Numbered from the stretch's first letter, positions 1 to 10,341 are shown. The stretch is 64,000 bases of DNA from Pseudomonas putida (GCF_002741075.1 NZ_CP016634.1:4122001-4186000), one strand, 5' to 3'. Notes: a model not told the origin generated them from the sequence alone. Made by a program: numbers and translations.

Positions 1-752
1 TGGTAGGTGCTCACGTACAGAGTGCCACCGGACAGCAGCAGACCGCCGTCGATGTCTACCACGCGGTCAAGCTCCGAACGGCCCTGCGGGATGGCCACAC
101 GGCTCTCCCACACCGGCACGCCATTGCGCACATCCACCGCGACCACCTTGCCGGTGGACAGGCCGGCCACGGCCAGGCGGTTGGTCACCACCGGCGCACC
201 GGTGCCGCGCAAGGTCAATACGGCCGGGGTGTTCTCGTAGATCCACAGGCGATCGCCGGTGGCGGCATCGAGGCCGATCAGACGATCGTCCTGGGTCTGC
301 ACCACCACCACGTCACCGTTGTTGGCAGGCGGCGCCAGCACTTCGCTGGTCACCCGCGAACGCCAGCGCTCTTCGCCAGTGCTGGAATCCAGGGCAATGA
401 CCTCGCCCTTGAGGGTGCCGAGCATGACCAGGCCGTAACCAACACCGACCGCGCCGGAGACCGGCAGGTCCAGGTCCTTTTTCCACACCACGTCGCCGTC
501 GATGCGGTTAAGGGCCATGACCCGACCATTGACGTCGGAGGCGTAGATACGATCGTTCTCGATGGCCGGGACCAAGGTGTTGTAGGTCTCACCCTGGCCG
601 TCGCCGATCGAGCGGCTCCACTGCTTCTTGAGCACCACTTCCTCGGTGAACTTGGTCAGCTCGGCCGGAGGCAGTTCCTTCTTGCTGTTGCTGCTGCAAC
701 CTGCGGCCAGAACGGCCAGGGTGAGCACTGCTGCTTGTTTCCAACCGATCAC
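1..752 (-). CDS. bamB: BamB outer-membrane assembly lipoprotein (C-terminus off the left edge)
   Basis: BamB is a periplasm-facing lipoprotein of the BAM complex, which inserts beta-barrel proteins into the outer membrane. The frame begins at a GTG at 752 and stays open to the window edge, giving about 250 residues of a protein usually near 380. The N-terminus is a lipoprotein signal peptide with lipobox LAAGC. It is followed by beta-propeller repeats of the PQQ/WD type, each ending in phrases such as GDVVWKKDL, GEERWRSRV, GDRLWIYE and GVPVWESRV. The start lies one base after the stop of yfgM, the usual arrangement in gamma-proteobacteria, where der (engA) normally follows downstream. The assignment is secure; only the C-terminal blades are missing. 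Confidence 0.95.
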   Translation of the reverse strand, partial: MIGWKQAAVLTLAVLAAGCSSNSKKELPPAELTKFTEEVVLKKQWSRSIGDGQGETYNTLVPAIENDRIYASDVNGRVMALNRIDGDVVWKKDLDLPVSGAVGVGYGLVMLGTLKGEVIALDSSTGEERWRSRVTSEVLAPPANNGDVVVVQTQDDRLIGLDAATGDRLWIYENTPAVLTLRGTGAPVVTNRLAVAGLSTGKVVAVDVRNGVPVWESRVAIPQGRSELDRVVDIDGGLLLSGGTLYVSTY

Positions 753-753
753 G

Positions 754-1395
754 TCAGGCGTCCCCTTTGGCCAGGTCATCCAGCTTCAGTTGCAGGCCAC
801 CGACCGCGGCGTCATCGGACAGCGCAGCCTTGGCTTTTTCATAGGCACTATGGGCATCGTCGGCACGCCCCAGCTGGACCAGCAGGTCCCCCTTGAGCTC
901 TTCGCGGCTGGCCAGGAAAGCCTTGTCGGCATCACCGTCGAGCAGCTTGAGGGCTTCTTCGGCTTTGTCCTGAGCCGCCAGCACACGGGCCAGACGCTGG
1001 CGCGCGATCTCACCCAGGGTGGCGTCGGCCGGCTTGTCCATCACGCTCTTGAGCTCGGCGGCGGCGTCGTCAAGCTTGCCGCTGTCGACCGCGACCTTGG
1101 CCACGAACAGGCTGCCGTACTGGGCATAAGCCGAGCCACCGAACTCGCTCTTGAGCTTGCCGGACAGTTCCGCGACCTTGGTCGCGTCTGGCTGGCCGCT
1201 TGGCGTCAGGCTGGTTTCCAGCAGGGCCTGGTACAGGGCAGAGGCGCCTTGCGACTGGTTGTTCTGGTACTTGTGCCAGGTCTGCCAGCCCATCACCACC
1301 ACGCCAGCCAGCAGGGCACCGGTCAGCAGCGGCTTGCCGTTGCGGTTCCACCAGTCCTTGGCTGCGGCCAGGCCATCATCATCGGTACTCGACAC
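754..1395 (-). CDS. yfgM: YfgM-family tetratricopeptide membrane protein (ancillary SecYEG/periplasmic chaperone partner)
   Basis: The 213-residue protein has a short cytoplasmic N-terminus, one membrane segment at about residues 20-40 (LLTGALLAGVVVMGW) and a periplasmic TPR-like helical domain rich in Ala, Leu and Lys. In E. coli, YfgM associates with the SecYEG translocon and the chaperone PpiD. A longer frame starts at 1416, but I chose the GTG at 1395 because an AAGGAG ribosome-binding site sits about 8 bases upstream and the extra residues would be encoded by that site. It lies between hisS and bamB, with which it appears co-transcribed. Family identification rests on context and topology as well as sequence. 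Confidence 0.88.
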   Translation of the reverse strand: MSSTDDDGLAAAKDWWNRNGKPLLTGALLAGVVVMGWQTWHKYQNNQSQGASALYQALLETSLTPSGQPDATKVAELSGKLKSEFGGSAYAQYGSLFVAKVAVDSGKLDDAAAELKSVMDKPADATLGEIARQRLARVLAAQDKAEEALKLLDGDADKAFLASREELKGDLLVQLGRADDAHSAYEKAKAALSDDAAVGGLQLKLDDLAKGDA

Positions 1396-1434
1396 CCCAA
1401 TACTCCTTTTCAGCAATTCGGCTGTTTGACCCTG

Positions 1435-2724
1435 TCACGCCTGCGCGACAGCGGCTTGCAGGTGCTCGGCCAGAGCATCCCAGGCAATGTTCTGTTGTTC
1501 GCCCTGGCCACGCAGGGGCTTGAATCCAATCACTTGCTGCGCCAGCTCGTCATCACCGAGGATCAGGGCAAACAGCGCCCCGCTCTTGTCGGCCTTCTTG
1601 AACTGGCTCTTGAAACTGCCGCCACCGGCATTGACCGCCAGGCGCAGGCCCGGCAGGCGATCGCGCAGGCCCTCGGACAGGCGCAGACCGGCCAGCTCCG
1701 CCTGCTCGCCGAAGGCGCACAGGTAAACGTCGATCTGACGGCTGATGGACTCGGGCACCTTGCCCAGGGTCTCCAGCAGCAGGATCAGGCGCTCGATGCC
1801 CATGGCGAAACCAACGCCCGGGGTCGGCTTGCCGCCCATCTGCTCGACCAGGCCATCGTAGCGGCCACCGGCACAGACGGTGCCTTGGGCGCCGAGCTTG
1901 TCGGTGACCCACTCGAACACGGTCTTGCTGTAGTAGTCCAGGCCGCGGACCAGCTTGGTATTGATCACGAACGGAATGCCGGCAGCATCCAGGCGAGCCT
2001 TGAGCCCCTCGAAATGCACGCGGGACTCTTCGTCCAGGTAGTCTTCGAGCTTCGGCGCGCCGACCAGTACCGCCTGGGTACCTTGGTCTTTGCTGTCGAG
2101 GATGCGCAGCGGGTTGCTCTTGAGGCGACGCTGGCTGTCTTCGTCCAATTGCTCGAGACGTGCCGACAGGAACTCGACCAGCGCATCGCGGTAGCGTGCG
2201 CGGGCCTCGCTTGTGCCGAGGCTGTTGAGCTCCAGCTTGACCGCGTCCTGGATACCCAACAGGCCCCACAGACGCCAGGTCAGCATGATCAGTTCGGCAT
2301 CGACGTCCGGACCTTCGAGGTTGAACACCTCGACACCGATCTGGTGGAACTGGCGGTAGCGGCCCTTTTGCGGACGCTCGTGGCGGAACATCTGACCGAC
2401 GTACCACAGCTTCTGCACCTGGCCGTTGCCGGTGATGCCGTGCTCAAGCACGGCGCGTACGCAGGCGGCGGTGCCTTCAGGGCGCAGGGTAAGCGAGTCG
2501 CCGTTACGGTCCTCGAAGGTGTACATCTCTTTTTCGACGATATCGGTGACTTCACCGATCGAGCGCTTGAACAGCTCGGTGAACTCGACGATCGGCGTGC
2601 GGATCTGGCTGTAGCCATAGGTGTCCAGCAGGCCGGCCACGGTACCCTCGAAGTAGCGCCACAGGGGCGACTGGTCGGGCAGGATGTCGTTCATGCCACG
2701 GATGGCTTGCAGCGATTTGCTCAC
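1435..2724 (-). CDS. hisS: Histidyl-tRNA synthetase
   Basis: This class II aminoacyl-tRNA synthetase charges tRNA-His in the cytoplasm. The 429-residue product starts [18 protein letters not shown], the typical HisRS N-terminus. It carries motif 2 ([16 protein letters not shown]), the histidine-binding segment [14 protein letters not shown], motif 3 ([16 protein letters not shown]) and a C-terminal anticodon-binding domain. The start is a GTG with AAGGA six bases upstream. It follows ispG by 24 bases and precedes yfgM by 39 bases, as expected for one operon. Length is normal for the family. Confidence 0.98.
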   Translation of the reverse strand: MSKSLQAIRGMNDILPDQSPLWRYFEGTVAGLLDTYGYSQIRTPIVEFTELFKRSIGEVTDIVEKEMYTFEDRNGDSLTLRPEGTAACVRAVLEHGITGNGQVQKLWYVGQMFRHERPQKGRYRQFHQIGVEVFNLEGPDVDAELIMLTWRLWGLLGIQDAVKLELNSLGTSEARARYRDALVEFLSARLEQLDEDSQRRLKSNPLRILDSKDQGTQAVLVGAPKLEDYLDEESRVHFEGLKARLDAAGIPFVINTKLVRGLDYYSKTVFEWVTDKLGAQGTVCAGGRYDGLVEQMGGKPTPGVGFAMGIERLILLLETLGKVPESISRQIDVYLCAFGEQAELAGLRLSEGLRDRLPGLRLAVNAGGGSFKSQFKKADKSGALFALILGDDELAQQVIGFKPLRGQGEQQNIAWDALAEHLQAAVAQA

Positions 2725-2748
2725 GAAAAGTCCTTACGAATCTGGGTA

Positions 2749-3858
2749 TCAGCCGCGGGCGATGAGCGCCGCGTCGGCCTCGGCCTTTTCGGCCGCTTTC
2801 TGGCGGATGAGTTTTTCCAGCTCATCGACCAGGTTGTCATTGGTCAGCTTCTGCGATGGTTTGCCGTCGATGTAGACCAGGTTCGGCGTACCGCCGGTCA
2901 GCCCCACGTGGGACTCCTTGGCTTCGCCTGGGCCGTTGACCACGCAGCCGATCACGGCCACGTCCAGCGGTACCAGCAGGTCTTCCAGGCGCCCCTCCAG
3001 CTCGTTCATGGTCTTGACCACATCGAAGTTCTGCCGCGAGCAGCTCGGGCAGGCGATGAAGTTGATGCCACGTGAACGCAGGTGCAGCGACTTGAGGATG
3101 TCATAGCCGACCTTCACTTCCTCGACCGGATCGGCGGCCAGGGAAATGCGAATGGTATCGCCAATGCCTTCGGCCAGCAGCATACCGAGGCCGACGGCGG
3201 ATTTCACCGTCCCCGAACGCAGGCCACCAGCTTCGGTGATGCCCAGGTGCAGGGGCTGGACGATCTGCTTGGCCAGCAGGCGATAGGCTTCCACGGCCAT
3301 GAACACATCGGACGCCTTGACGCTGACCTTGAAGTCCTGGAAATCCAGACGATCCAGGTGCTCCACATGACGCAGTGCCGACTCGACCAGCGCTGCTGGG
3401 GTCGGTTCGCCGTATTTCTTCTGCAGGTCCTTTTCCAGCGAACCGGCGTTGACGCCGATGCGGATCGGGATGCCGCGGTCACGGGCAGCGTCGACTACCG
3501 CACGCACACGGTCCTCACGGCCGATATTGCCCGGGTTGATGCGCAGGCAGTCGACGCCCAGTTCGGCCACGCGCAACGCGATGCGGTAGTCGAAGTGGAT
3601 GTCGGCGACCAGCGGCACGCTGACATGCTGCTTGATTCTACCGAACGCCTCGGCGGCGTCCATGTCCGGTACCGATACACGGACGATATCGACGCCGGCA
3701 TCGACCAGGCGCTGGATCTGCGCGACGGTGGCGGCGACGTCATTGGTATCGGTGTTGGTCATGCTCTGCACCGCGATGGGGGCATCGCCACCCACCGGGA
3801 CATTGCCGACCCAGATCTTCCGGGATTCGCGACGTTTGATCGGAGATTCGCCGTGCAT
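2749..3858 (-). CDS. ispG: 4-hydroxy-3-methylbut-2-enyl diphosphate synthase (flavodoxin/ferredoxin)
   Basis: IspG (GcpE) converts methylerythritol cyclodiphosphate to HMBPP, the penultimate step of the MEP isoprenoid pathway, using a [4Fe-4S] cluster. The 369-residue protein has the family N-terminus with the [20 protein letters not shown] segment, a TIM barrel, and cluster cysteines in [12 protein letters not shown] and [12 protein letters not shown]. The ATG start is two bases from the stop of rodZ. It is a direct client of the Isc system encoded upstream in this window. Length and motifs are typical. Confidence 0.98.
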   Translation of the reverse strand: MHGESPIKRRESRKIWVGNVPVGGDAPIAVQSMTNTDTNDVAATVAQIQRLVDAGVDIVRVSVPDMDAAEAFGRIKQHVSVPLVADIHFDYRIALRVAELGVDCLRINPGNIGREDRVRAVVDAARDRGIPIRIGVNAGSLEKDLQKKYGEPTPAALVESALRHVEHLDRLDFQDFKVSVKASDVFMAVEAYRLLAKQIVQPLHLGITEAGGLRSGTVKSAVGLGMLLAEGIGDTIRISLAADPVEEVKVGYDILKSLHLRSRGINFIACPSCSRQNFDVVKTMNELEGRLEDLLVPLDVAVIGCVVNGPGEAKESHVGLTGGTPNLVYIDGKPSQKLTNDNLVDELEKLIRQKAAEKAEADAALIARG

Positions 3859-3860
3859 GG

Positions 3861-4889
3861 TTACTGTCCCAACTTCAGGCGAGCGGTCTCGCCACTGGTG
3901 AACGGAGCGACGTCGACCGGCTGGCCGTTGTAGCTGACCTGGGCGCCACGGGCAAAGCCCAGGCGCACCGAGAACGGCGGCTTGCCATTCAGGTCGAGGC
4001 TATCGCCCTTGCGTTTGATGGCGCTGAACAGCACCTTGCCGTTGCCGTCGGTGACCTGGGTCCAGCAATCGGCGGTGAACTGGATTTGAACCTTGGCGTT
4101 GCCTGCCGGCACTTCGGCCGGGATCGGCGCGGCAGTGACCGGTGCACTGACAGCAGGCGCGACGGGGGCGACCGGGGCAGCCACGGCGGCAGGCACGACA
4201 GGTGCATTGGCGGTCGGGGCCGCGGCTGGAGCCTGGGGCGCCGGAGTGGCTGCGGAGTTTTCGGTCGTGGTTGACGGGGCTTCGCTGCTGATCACAGCTT
4301 CAGGCGCGGAGCCTTCGGTGGTTTGCTCAAGCGGCAACGGCGCGCCTTCAGGTTGCTGGCCTTCGGTCACGGCCTGGTCTTCCGGCTCGTCCAGCGGATG
4401 GATCTGGGTGGTGCCATCGGCACTCTCGACCTCGACATGCTCAAGGGCGATCTTGGCCAGGTCCTTGCCGCGCAGGCTGCCCTGGTCCTGCCACCAGAAG
4501 AAGCCACCGCCGACGACCACCACCAACAGCAGCAGGCTGACACCACGCAGGATATTGTGCGACAGGCGCACCGGCTCTTCGATTCGGCCCAGCGAATGGA
4601 CCTCGCTGCCCTTGGCGTGAGTACCGGTGTAGTGATCGAACGCCTCGACCAGAGGTGCCTGGTCCATGTCCATCAGCTTGGCATAGGCGCGGATGTAACC
4701 ACGGGCAAAGGTATGCCCTGGCAGCTTGTCGAAGGCGCCATTTTCAAGGTTGTTCAACGAACTTACCGTGAGGTTGAGCTTACGGGCCACCTCGGCTTGC
4801 GACCATTCCCGGCTCTCGCGGGCCTGGCGCAAGACCTCACCGGGATTCTGGCGAGTCGCTGCTGCTACTTCGGGGTGCGCGGCTTTCAT
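3861..4889 (-). CDS. rodZ: RodZ-family cytoskeleton/cell-shape protein (HTH plus DUF4115)
   Basis: RodZ links MreB filaments to the elongation machinery at the inner membrane. The 342 residues comprise an N-terminal helix-turn-helix of the HTH_25 type (residues about 17-85, [19 protein letters not shown]), one transmembrane helix at about 118-136 ([16 protein letters not shown]), an Ala/Pro-rich periplasmic linker that is low complexity, and a C-terminal DUF4115 domain with [15 protein letters not shown]. It begins at an ATG overlapping the pilW stop (ATGA), implying translational coupling. In P. aeruginosa and E. coli the same neighbours (pilW/rlmN upstream, ispG downstream) occur. Confidence 0.94.
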   Translation of the reverse strand: MKAAHPEVAAATRQNPGEVLRQARESREWSQAEVARKLNLTVSSLNNLENGAFDKLPGHTFARGYIRAYAKLMDMDQAPLVEAFDHYTGTHAKGSEVHSLGRIEEPVRLSHNILRGVSLLLLVVVVGGGFFWWQDQGSLRGKDLAKIALEHVEVESADGTTQIHPLDEPEDQAVTEGQQPEGAPLPLEQTTEGSAPEAVISSEAPSTTTENSAATPAPQAPAAAPTANAPVVPAAVAAPVAPVAPAVSAPVTAAPIPAEVPAGNAKVQIQFTADCWTQVTDGNGKVLFSAIKRKGDSLDLNGKPPFSVRLGFARGAQVSYNGQPVDVAPFTSGETARLKLGQ

Positions 4890-5647
4890 CGTTGCTCCGA
4901 CAGGTATTGCTGATATTCCGGCGTACCGGGATAAAGTCGTTGTAATTGCTGGCCCAGTTCGGCCGCAGTGCCTGGCTCGTCGAATGCCTGGGCAAGGCGG
5001 CTGCCCAGCAACAAGCTACGGGCGCTCGGGTCGTTCAGTTGGCTGAAACGATCGTAGTAGTCCCGGGACGGCACATAATGCCTGTTTTCGTAGGACAACT
5101 CAGCCATTTCGAGCAACGCCTTCGGTTGCCGCGGATTGAGTTGCAGGGCCTTGGCCAAGTATTCATGCGCCTGATCCCGACGCTCGAGTTTCAGGGCGAC
5201 CAGCCCCAGATTCTCGTAGACCCGAGAGCGCTCAGGATACAGGGTATCGGCGGCGGCTTGGCGAAACATCTGCTCGGCCTTGGCAAATTGCCCCTGAGCA
5301 TAAAGGAAACTGCCGTAATTGTTGCGAATCCGGGTATCCCCCGGGCGCGCCGCCAGGGCCTTGTTGAAATGCGCTTCGGCCAGGGCCGGCTCGCCTTCGG
5401 CCTGGAATACCAGCGCCAGGGCTGCGTGAGCATCGGCGTCGTTGCCATTGAGCGCCAAGGCCCGCACCAAAGGTGCCTTGGCCTGGCCGGTCAAACCCTG
5501 TTGCAAATACCCCAAGCCCAATTGTACGTAGGCCCGCCCGGCTTCCTCGCGACCCTGGCGACTGGCCAGAGGGTCACCCGACCCACCGGAAACGCAACCA
5601 ACCAGCAGCGAAAGCGACAGGATCGACAGCGCGGCGCGCAAGGTCAT
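4886..5647 (-). CDS. pilW: Type IV pilus biogenesis/stability lipoprotein PilW (PilF)
   Basis: This outer-membrane pilotin-type lipoprotein is needed for assembly and localisation of the PilQ secretin; it is called PilF in P. aeruginosa. The 253 residues start with a lipoprotein signal peptide (SLSLLVGC lipobox) followed by at least five TPR motifs, for example GLGYLQQGLTGQAKAPLVRAL, ALVFQAEGEPALAEAHFNKAL and LGLVALKLERRDQAHEYLAKAL. It sits 12 bases after rlmN and overlaps the rodZ start by four bases. Length agrees with known PilF/PilW proteins. Confidence 0.93.
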   Translation of the reverse strand: MTLRAALSILSLSLLVGCVSGGSGDPLASRQGREEAGRAYVQLGLGYLQQGLTGQAKAPLVRALALNGNDADAHAALALVFQAEGEPALAEAHFNKALAARPGDTRIRNNYGSFLYAQGQFAKAEQMFRQAAADTLYPERSRVYENLGLVALKLERRDQAHEYLAKALQLNPRQPKALLEMAELSYENRHYVPSRDYYDRFSQLNDPSARSLLLGSRLAQAFDEPGTAAELGQQLQRLYPGTPEYQQYLSEQR

Positions 5648-5659
5648 GGGCGGGTACCG

Positions 5660-6805
5660 TCAGTGGCGCGGGGCGGTGTCTTGGCGCTCTGCGTCGGCGC
5701 TCAACTGGCGCACGGCGATGTAGCGCTCGCTACGGCGGGTGCGGTCCATGACCTGGCCGACCAACTGACCACAGGCTGCATCGATGTCTTCGCCGCGAGT
5801 GGTGCGGGTGGTGACGTTGAAGCCACCATGATGCAGCAGATCCTGGAAGCGGCGGATGGCATTGTTGCTCGGCCGCTCATAACCCGAATGAGGGAACGGG
5901 TTGAACGGGATCAGGTTGATCTTGCACGGCACATCGCGCAGCAGCTCGATCATCTGGGCTGCATGCTCGGGCTGGTCGTTGACGTCCTTGAGCAAGGTGT
6001 ACTCGATGGTGAGTACGCGCTTGCCGCCCAGTGTCGACATGTAGCCCATGCACGACTCCAGCAGCATCTTCAGCGGGTACTTCTTGTTGATCGGCACCAG
6101 TTGGTTACGCAGCTCGTCGTTGGGCGCGTGCAGCGACAGCGCGAGGGATACGTCGATGTGCTTGGCCAGCTCATCGATCATCGGCACCACGCCCGAGGTG
6201 GACAGCGTGACGCGGCGCTTGGAAATGCCATAACCCAGATCATCCATCATGATCTTCATGGCGGCGATGACATTGTCGAAATTCAAAAGCGGTTCGCCCA
6301 TGCCCATCATGACCACGTTGGTGATGGCGCGGTCGATCTTGGCCGGGACGGTACCGAAGGATTTGTTGGCAAGCCACACCTGACCGATCACTTCGGCGGC
6401 GGTGAGGTTGCTGTTGAAGCCTTGCTTGCCGGTGGAGCAGAAACTGCAATCCAGGGCGCAGCCGGCTTGCGACGAAACGCAGAGGGTGCCGCGGTCATCG
6501 GTGGGGATGTAGACGGTCTCGACGCAGCTGCCGGAGGCAACGCGGACCACCCATTTGCGGGTGCCGTCGGCAGAAATGTCTTCACTGACCACTTCAGGCG
6601 CCCGAATCTCGGCAACGGCCTCGAGCTTTTCGCGCAAGGCCTTGCCGACATTGGTCATGGCAGCGAAATCATCGACGCCAAAGTGGTGAATCCATTTCAT
6701 GACCTGACCGGCACGAAAACGCTTCTCTCCGATGGACTCGAAGAATTTTTCCATTTCCTGGAGGGTCAGGCCCAACAGGTTGATCTTGCCAGTCATGTCA
6801 CTCAT
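5660..6805 (-). CDS. rlmN: Dual-specificity RNA methyltransferase RlmN (23S rRNA A2503 / tRNA A37)
   Basis: RlmN is a radical-SAM enzyme that methylates C2 of adenosine in 23S rRNA and several tRNAs. The [4Fe-4S]-binding CxxxCxxC is seen in [15 protein letters not shown], and the C-terminal methyl-carrying cysteine is in [11 protein letters not shown]. The GEP-type SAM motif [12 protein letters not shown] is present. The frame can be extended to a TTG at 6817; I use the ATG at 6805 (381 aa, start [12 protein letters not shown]), which fits homologue length. It follows ndk, and the order ndk-rlmN-pilW-rodZ-ispG-hisS is the standard Pseudomonas cluster. Confidence 0.97.
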   Translation of the reverse strand: MSDMTGKINLLGLTLQEMEKFFESIGEKRFRAGQVMKWIHHFGVDDFAAMTNVGKALREKLEAVAEIRAPEVVSEDISADGTRKWVVRVASGSCVETVYIPTDDRGTLCVSSQAGCALDCSFCSTGKQGFNSNLTAAEVIGQVWLANKSFGTVPAKIDRAITNVVMMGMGEPLLNFDNVIAAMKIMMDDLGYGISKRRVTLSTSGVVPMIDELAKHIDVSLALSLHAPNDELRNQLVPINKKYPLKMLLESCMGYMSTLGGKRVLTIEYTLLKDVNDQPEHAAQMIELLRDVPCKINLIPFNPFPHSGYERPSNNAIRRFQDLLHHGGFNVTTRTTRGEDIDAACGQLVGQVMDRTRRSERYIAVRQLSADAERQDTAPRH

Positions 6806-6829
6806 GGAATCACCCAAGACCTGCTTCGC

Positions 6830-7261
6830 TTAGCGAATGCGGTCGCACAGCTCGGTAGCGGAGAAGAAGTAAGCGATTTCGCGGGCAGCCGAAGCTTCCG
6901 AGTCGGAACCGTGGACAGCGTTCTCGTCGATGGAAACGGCGAAGTCAGCGCGGATGGTACCGGCAGCAGCTTCTTTCGGGTTGGTGGCGCCCATCAGCTC
7001 ACGGTTGGCCAGAACGGCGTTTTCGCCTTCCAGAACCTGGACGATGACAGGACCGGAGGTCATGAAGGCAACCAGGTCAGCGAAGAAACCGCGCTCTTTG
7101 TGCTCAGCGTAGAAGCCTTCGGCCTCGGCTTTGGACAGTTGCTTCATCTTCGAAGCGACGACGCGCAGGCCGGCTTTCTCGAAACGGGTGGTGATTTCGC
7201 CGATAACGTTTTTAGCAACGGCGTCAGGCTTGATGATGGAGAAAGTACGTTGAACAGCCAT
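6830..7261 (-). CDS. ndk: Nucleoside diphosphate kinase
   Basis: Ndk transfers the gamma-phosphate of NTPs to NDPs through a phosphohistidine. The 143-residue protein begins [15 protein letters not shown] (the conserved Lys of the KPDAV motif) and carries the active-site histidine in ENAVHGSDS. The C-terminus [11 protein letters not shown] is typical of Pseudomonas. A putative promoter upstream overlaps the terminator of the isc operon (see 7290-7335), so ndk can be transcribed independently of isc. Confidence 0.98.
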   Translation of the reverse strand: MAVQRTFSIIKPDAVAKNVIGEITTRFEKAGLRVVASKMKQLSKAEAEGFYAEHKERGFFADLVAFMTSGPVIVQVLEGENAVLANRELMGATNPKEAAAGTIRADFAVSIDENAVHGSDSEASAAREIAYFFSATELCDRIR

Positions 7262-7289
7262 GGATAACTCCAGAAAATTGAGTGTTGCG

Positions 7290-7320
7290 AAAAATTAAAC
7301 CCGCGAATTATACGCGGGTT
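7290..7320 (-). terminator. Rho-independent terminator of the isc operon
   Basis: On the minus strand an 8-bp perfect stem AACCCGCG/CGCGGGTT (7298-7320) with a 7-base loop is followed by TTTAATTTTT. It lies about 30 bases past the iscX stop. The loop contains the sequence TATAAT, which also looks like the ndk -10 element. Confidence 0.75.
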
Positions 7321-7335
7321 CCAGGGGATTGCCTA
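7307..7335 (-). promoter_or_regulatory. Putative sigma-70 promoter for ndk
   Basis: On the minus strand TAGGCA (7330-7335) and TATAAT (7307-7312) are separated by 17 bases, and the ndk start codon lies about 45 bases downstream of the -10. The -10 is a perfect consensus and the -35 matches four of six. It sits in the loop of the isc terminator hairpin. Inferred from sequence only. Confidence 0.5.
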
Positions 7336-7350
7336 ACCTGCAGGTAACGC

Positions 7351-7551
7351 TCAGTCGGCTTCTTCGATCCAGGCCGCCTGGATGGCCTCGAGCACTTTCT
7401 CACCGCCGCGTGACGGATCGTCGCTGAATTCTGGCAAAGCCAGCACCCAGCGGTGCAGATCGACGAAATTCACATAACGAGGATCGACGTCCGGCTTGCT
7501 TTCCGCAAGCTGGATGGCGATCTCAAGTACATCAATCCATTTCAGGCTCAT
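7351..7551 (-). CDS. iscX: IscX (YfhJ) iron-sulfur cluster assembly modulator
   Basis: This small acidic 66-residue protein binds IscS and iron and tunes cluster assembly. Sequence features are MSLKWIDVLEIAIQL at the start, DPRYVNFVDLHRWV in the middle and AAWIEEAD at the end, all characteristic of the IscX family, whose members are about 66 residues. It is the last gene of the isc operon, 9 bases after fdx, and is followed by an intrinsic terminator. Confidence 0.96.
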   Translation of the reverse strand: MSLKWIDVLEIAIQLAESKPDVDPRYVNFVDLHRWVLALPEFSDDPSRGGEKVLEAIQAAWIEEAD

Positions 7552-7560
7552 GCTGGAACC

Positions 7561-7902
7561 TCAGTGCGGCGCTTCGGCGGCGTGGTTGAGCGAATACTTG
7601 GGGATCTCGATGGTCAGGTCTTCTTCCCCGACGATCACCTGGCAGGCCAGGCGCGATTGCGCTTCCAGGCCCCAGGCCTTGTCCAGCATGTCTTCTTCCA
7701 GCTCATCGGCCTCTTCCAGCGAGTCGAACCCCTCGCGGACGATGCAATGGCAGGTGGTGCAGGCGCAAACGCCACCGCAGGCACTCTCCATCTCGATGTG
7801 GTGCTCGTGGGCCAGCTCCAGGATATTGGTGCCTGGCTCCACCTCCACCACCAGCCCATCCGGGCAAAACTTCTCGTGCGGCAGGAAAATCACCTGGGGC
7901 AT
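7561..7902 (-). CDS. fdx: Isc-type [2Fe-2S] ferredoxin
   Basis: This adrenodoxin-type ferredoxin donates electrons during Fe-S cluster assembly on IscU. The 113 residues include the cluster motif CGGVCACTTCHC (three ligands of the C-x5-C-x2-C pattern) and the distal ligand in SRLACQVIV. It starts at an ATG three bases after the hscA stop. Length and motifs are those of the isc-linked ferredoxin rather than the plant type. Confidence 0.97.
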   Translation of the reverse strand: MPQVIFLPHEKFCPDGLVVEVEPGTNILELAHEHHIEMESACGGVCACTTCHCIVREGFDSLEEADELEEDMLDKAWGLEAQSRLACQVIVGEEDLTIEIPKYSLNHAAEAPH

Positions 7903-7905
7903 CGG

Positions 7906-9768
7906 TTACTCCTCGATCTCATTCAGGTTGCGCCCGGCCAGTGCGGCTTTGACCGTCGAATCAAGGCGACGGGCGGCAAATGCATCGGTCACCTGCGACA
8001 GACGCTTGGTCTGCTGCTCGATGGCCGCGCCATCGGTGCCGCTGAGCAAATCACGCAATTCTTGCATCTGGTACTCGATCGCTTCGCGCTCTTCGCTGCT
8101 GAGCAGTCGATCACCGTCGGCATCCAGGGCACCCTGCACCGCTTCGAGCAGGCGTTCGCCGTCGACCTGGTGCTCGCGCAACTGGCGCGCCTGCTTGTCG
8201 GAGCCTGCATGTTCGAAGGAGTCCTTGAGCATGCGGGCAATCTCGCCATCGGTCAGTCCGTAGGACGGTTTGACCTGGATACTGGATTCCACGCCAGAGC
8301 CCAGTTCACGGGCCGAGACGCTGAGCAAACCATCGGCATCCACCTGGAAGGTAACGCGGATCTTCGCCGCGCCAGCGACCATGGCCGGGATGCCGCGCAG
8401 CTCGAAGCGCGCCAGCGAACGGCAATCGCTGATCAGCTCGCGTTCGCCCTGCAACACGTGGATCATCATGGCCGACTGGCCATCCTTGTAGGTGGTGAAC
8501 TCCTGCGCGCGGGCCACCGGAATGGTCGTGTTGCGCGGAATCACCTTTTCCATCAAGCCGCCCATGGTCTCAAGGCCCAGGGACAGCGGGATGACGTCCA
8601 GCAGCAGCAATTCGCCACCTTCGCGGCGGTTGCCGGCCAAGGTGTCGGCCTGGATGGCAGCACCGATGGCAACCACCTGGTCCGGGTCGATGGATGTCAG
8701 TGGAGTACGGCCGAACAAGCCCCCGACGGCCTCGCGCACACGGGGAACGCGGGTCGAGCCACCAACCATCACCACCGCACCGACCTCCTCCAGCTCAATG
8801 CCGCTGTCGCGCACAGCGCGGCGGCAAGCTTTGAGGCTACGGGCGATCATCGGCTCGATCAGTGCGTCGAACCCAGCACGGCTCAATTCACCCTGCCAAT
8901 CACCATGACGCACGCTGACGACATCGGCGTCGGTCAGGGCTTCCTTGGCGGCACAGGCAGCCTGCAACAGCTGGCGCTGGGCGGACGGATCGAGATCGGA
9001 AGACAGGCCCGCCTGCTCGATGATCCAGCCGGCGATCGCATGGTCGAAATCGTCACCGCCCAGGGCGGTGTCGCCGCCGGTGGCCAGCACTTCGAAGACA
9101 CCGCCGGTCAGGCGCAGGATGGAAATATCGAAAGTGCCGCCGCCCAGGTCATAGATCGCCACCACGCCCTCGGCGTTTTGGTCCAACCCATAGGCAACGG
9201 CAGCGGCGGTCGGCTCGTTGAGCAGGCGCAGCACGCTCAGGCCAGCCAGACGAGCAGCATCCTTGGTGGCCTGGCGCTGGGCATCGTCGAAATAGGCCGG
9301 GACGGTGATCACCGCGCCCACCAGCTCGCCTCCGAGGGTTTCCTCGGCGCGCTGGCGCAATACCTTGAGAATGTCGGCAGACACCTCCACCGGGCTCTTG
9401 GGCCCCTGGACCGTGTCGATGAACGGCATATGCGACTCGCCGCCGACAAAACGGTACGGCAGCTGTTCACCCAATTGCTTGACATCAGCCAGGCCGCGCC
9501 CCATCAGGCGCTTGACCGACAGAATAGTGTTGAGCGGGTCGCTTGAGGCCGCTTCGCGCGCAGCCAGGCCGACTTCGCTGCGACCTTCGAGGTAGCGCAC
9601 CGCGGACGGCAAAATGACATTGCCCTGCGCATCAGGCAGGGGCTCGCTGCGACCACTGCGCACGGCAGCGACGAGGGAGTTGGTGGTGCCCAGGTCAATC
9701 CCCACCGCCAGGCGACGCTGGTGCGGCTGAGGGCTTTGACCGGGTTCGGCGATCTGCAGTAGGGCCAT
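7906..9768 (-). CDS. hscA: Fe-S protein assembly chaperone HscA (Hsp70 class)
   Basis: HscA is the specialised Hsp70 that drives cluster transfer from IscU. The 620 residues contain the actin-like ATPase domain ([15 protein letters not shown] phosphate 1 motif; [13 protein letters not shown] phosphate 2; [14 protein letters not shown] adenosine motif) and a substrate-binding domain with a short helical lid. Its cognate J-protein hscB lies just upstream, and the target IscU encodes the LPPVK recognition motif. The ATG start has homologous context ([12 protein letters not shown]). Confidence 0.98.
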   Translation of the reverse strand: MALLQIAEPGQSPQPHQRRLAVGIDLGTTNSLVAAVRSGRSEPLPDAQGNVILPSAVRYLEGRSEVGLAAREAASSDPLNTILSVKRLMGRGLADVKQLGEQLPYRFVGGESHMPFIDTVQGPKSPVEVSADILKVLRQRAEETLGGELVGAVITVPAYFDDAQRQATKDAARLAGLSVLRLLNEPTAAAVAYGLDQNAEGVVAIYDLGGGTFDISILRLTGGVFEVLATGGDTALGGDDFDHAIAGWIIEQAGLSSDLDPSAQRQLLQAACAAKEALTDADVVSVRHGDWQGELSRAGFDALIEPMIARSLKACRRAVRDSGIELEEVGAVVMVGGSTRVPRVREAVGGLFGRTPLTSIDPDQVVAIGAAIQADTLAGNRREGGELLLLDVIPLSLGLETMGGLMEKVIPRNTTIPVARAQEFTTYKDGQSAMMIHVLQGERELISDCRSLARFELRGIPAMVAGAAKIRVTFQVDADGLLSVSARELGSGVESSIQVKPSYGLTDGEIARMLKDSFEHAGSDKQARQLREHQVDGERLLEAVQGALDADGDRLLSSEEREAIEYQMQELRDLLSGTDGAAIEQQTKRLSQVTDAFAARRLDSTVKAALAGRNLNEIEE

Positions 9769-9811
9769 GCTTATCTGAGTACCTTAGGCGTCGTCACGGG
9801 CAACGCCGGGG

Positions 9812-10333
9812 TTAATCGTCGAGGCGCTCTTCGAGTTGGCGCACTTCCTGGGCGAGCTTGTCGAGGAACTGCATGCGGCGCATCAGGCGCTCGGCCTTGT
9901 CACGCTCGGCAGCCACGTCCCAGCAGGCGGCAAAGTCCTCGTTAAGTGTCTCCTGTGCGGCCTTCAGGCGCTTTTTGAACACCGCTACGCCGTCCAGGTC
10001 GGCTTCGTCCTGCAGCTCTTCGAGCTCTTCTCGCCACTGCATCTGTTGCAGAAGGAAGTCAGGATCGCGCACGGTCACTTCCTGGGGCACTTCATGGCCA
10101 CTGATAGCCAGCAGGTAACGGGCACGGCTCGGCGCGCTGCGCAGGGTCTGGTAGGCGTCGTTCAGTGCCGCCGACTTTTCCAGCGCCACGCGCTGCTCGC
10201 GCTCGGAGGCATCGGCGAAACGGTCCGGATGGACCTCGCGGGCCAGCTCGCGGTAGCGGCTAGCCAACTTATCGAGGTCCAGACGGAAGCCAGGCTGGAG
10301 GTCAAACAGAGCGAAATGGCAAGGAGTACCCAC
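9812..10333 (-). CDS. hscB: HscB J-domain co-chaperone
   Basis: HscB is a J-protein that delivers IscU to HscA and stimulates its ATPase. Starting at the GTG at 10333, the product is 173 residues, the usual HscB length, beginning [13 protein letters not shown]. The J domain has the HPD loop in [13 protein letters not shown], and a C-terminal three-helix bundle for IscU binding follows. An open frame continues upstream to 10372 into iscA, but GAGG lies about six bases before the GTG, which decides this start. Confidence 0.96.
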   Translation of the reverse strand: MGTPCHFALFDLQPGFRLDLDKLASRYRELAREVHPDRFADASEREQRVALEKSAALNDAYQTLRSAPSRARYLLAISGHEVPQEVTVRDPDFLLQQMQWREELEELQDEADLDGVAVFKKRLKAAQETLNEDFAACWDVAAERDKAERLMRRMQFLDKLAQEVRQLEERLDD

Positions 10334-10341
10334 GTCAAGCC

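Noticed and set aside
628..3075. Long plus-strand open frame of 815 codons
   Set aside because: It is antisense to yfgM, hisS and ispG and shows no known fold. Long antisense frames are common in high-GC Pseudomonas.
4946..7267. 773-codon plus-strand frame
   Set aside because: Antisense to pilW, rlmN and ndk; amino-acid composition (many Q, H, G, R) is typical of shadow frames.
7453..9546. 697-codon plus-strand frame
   Set aside because: Antisense to hscA, fdx and iscX, all clearly real.
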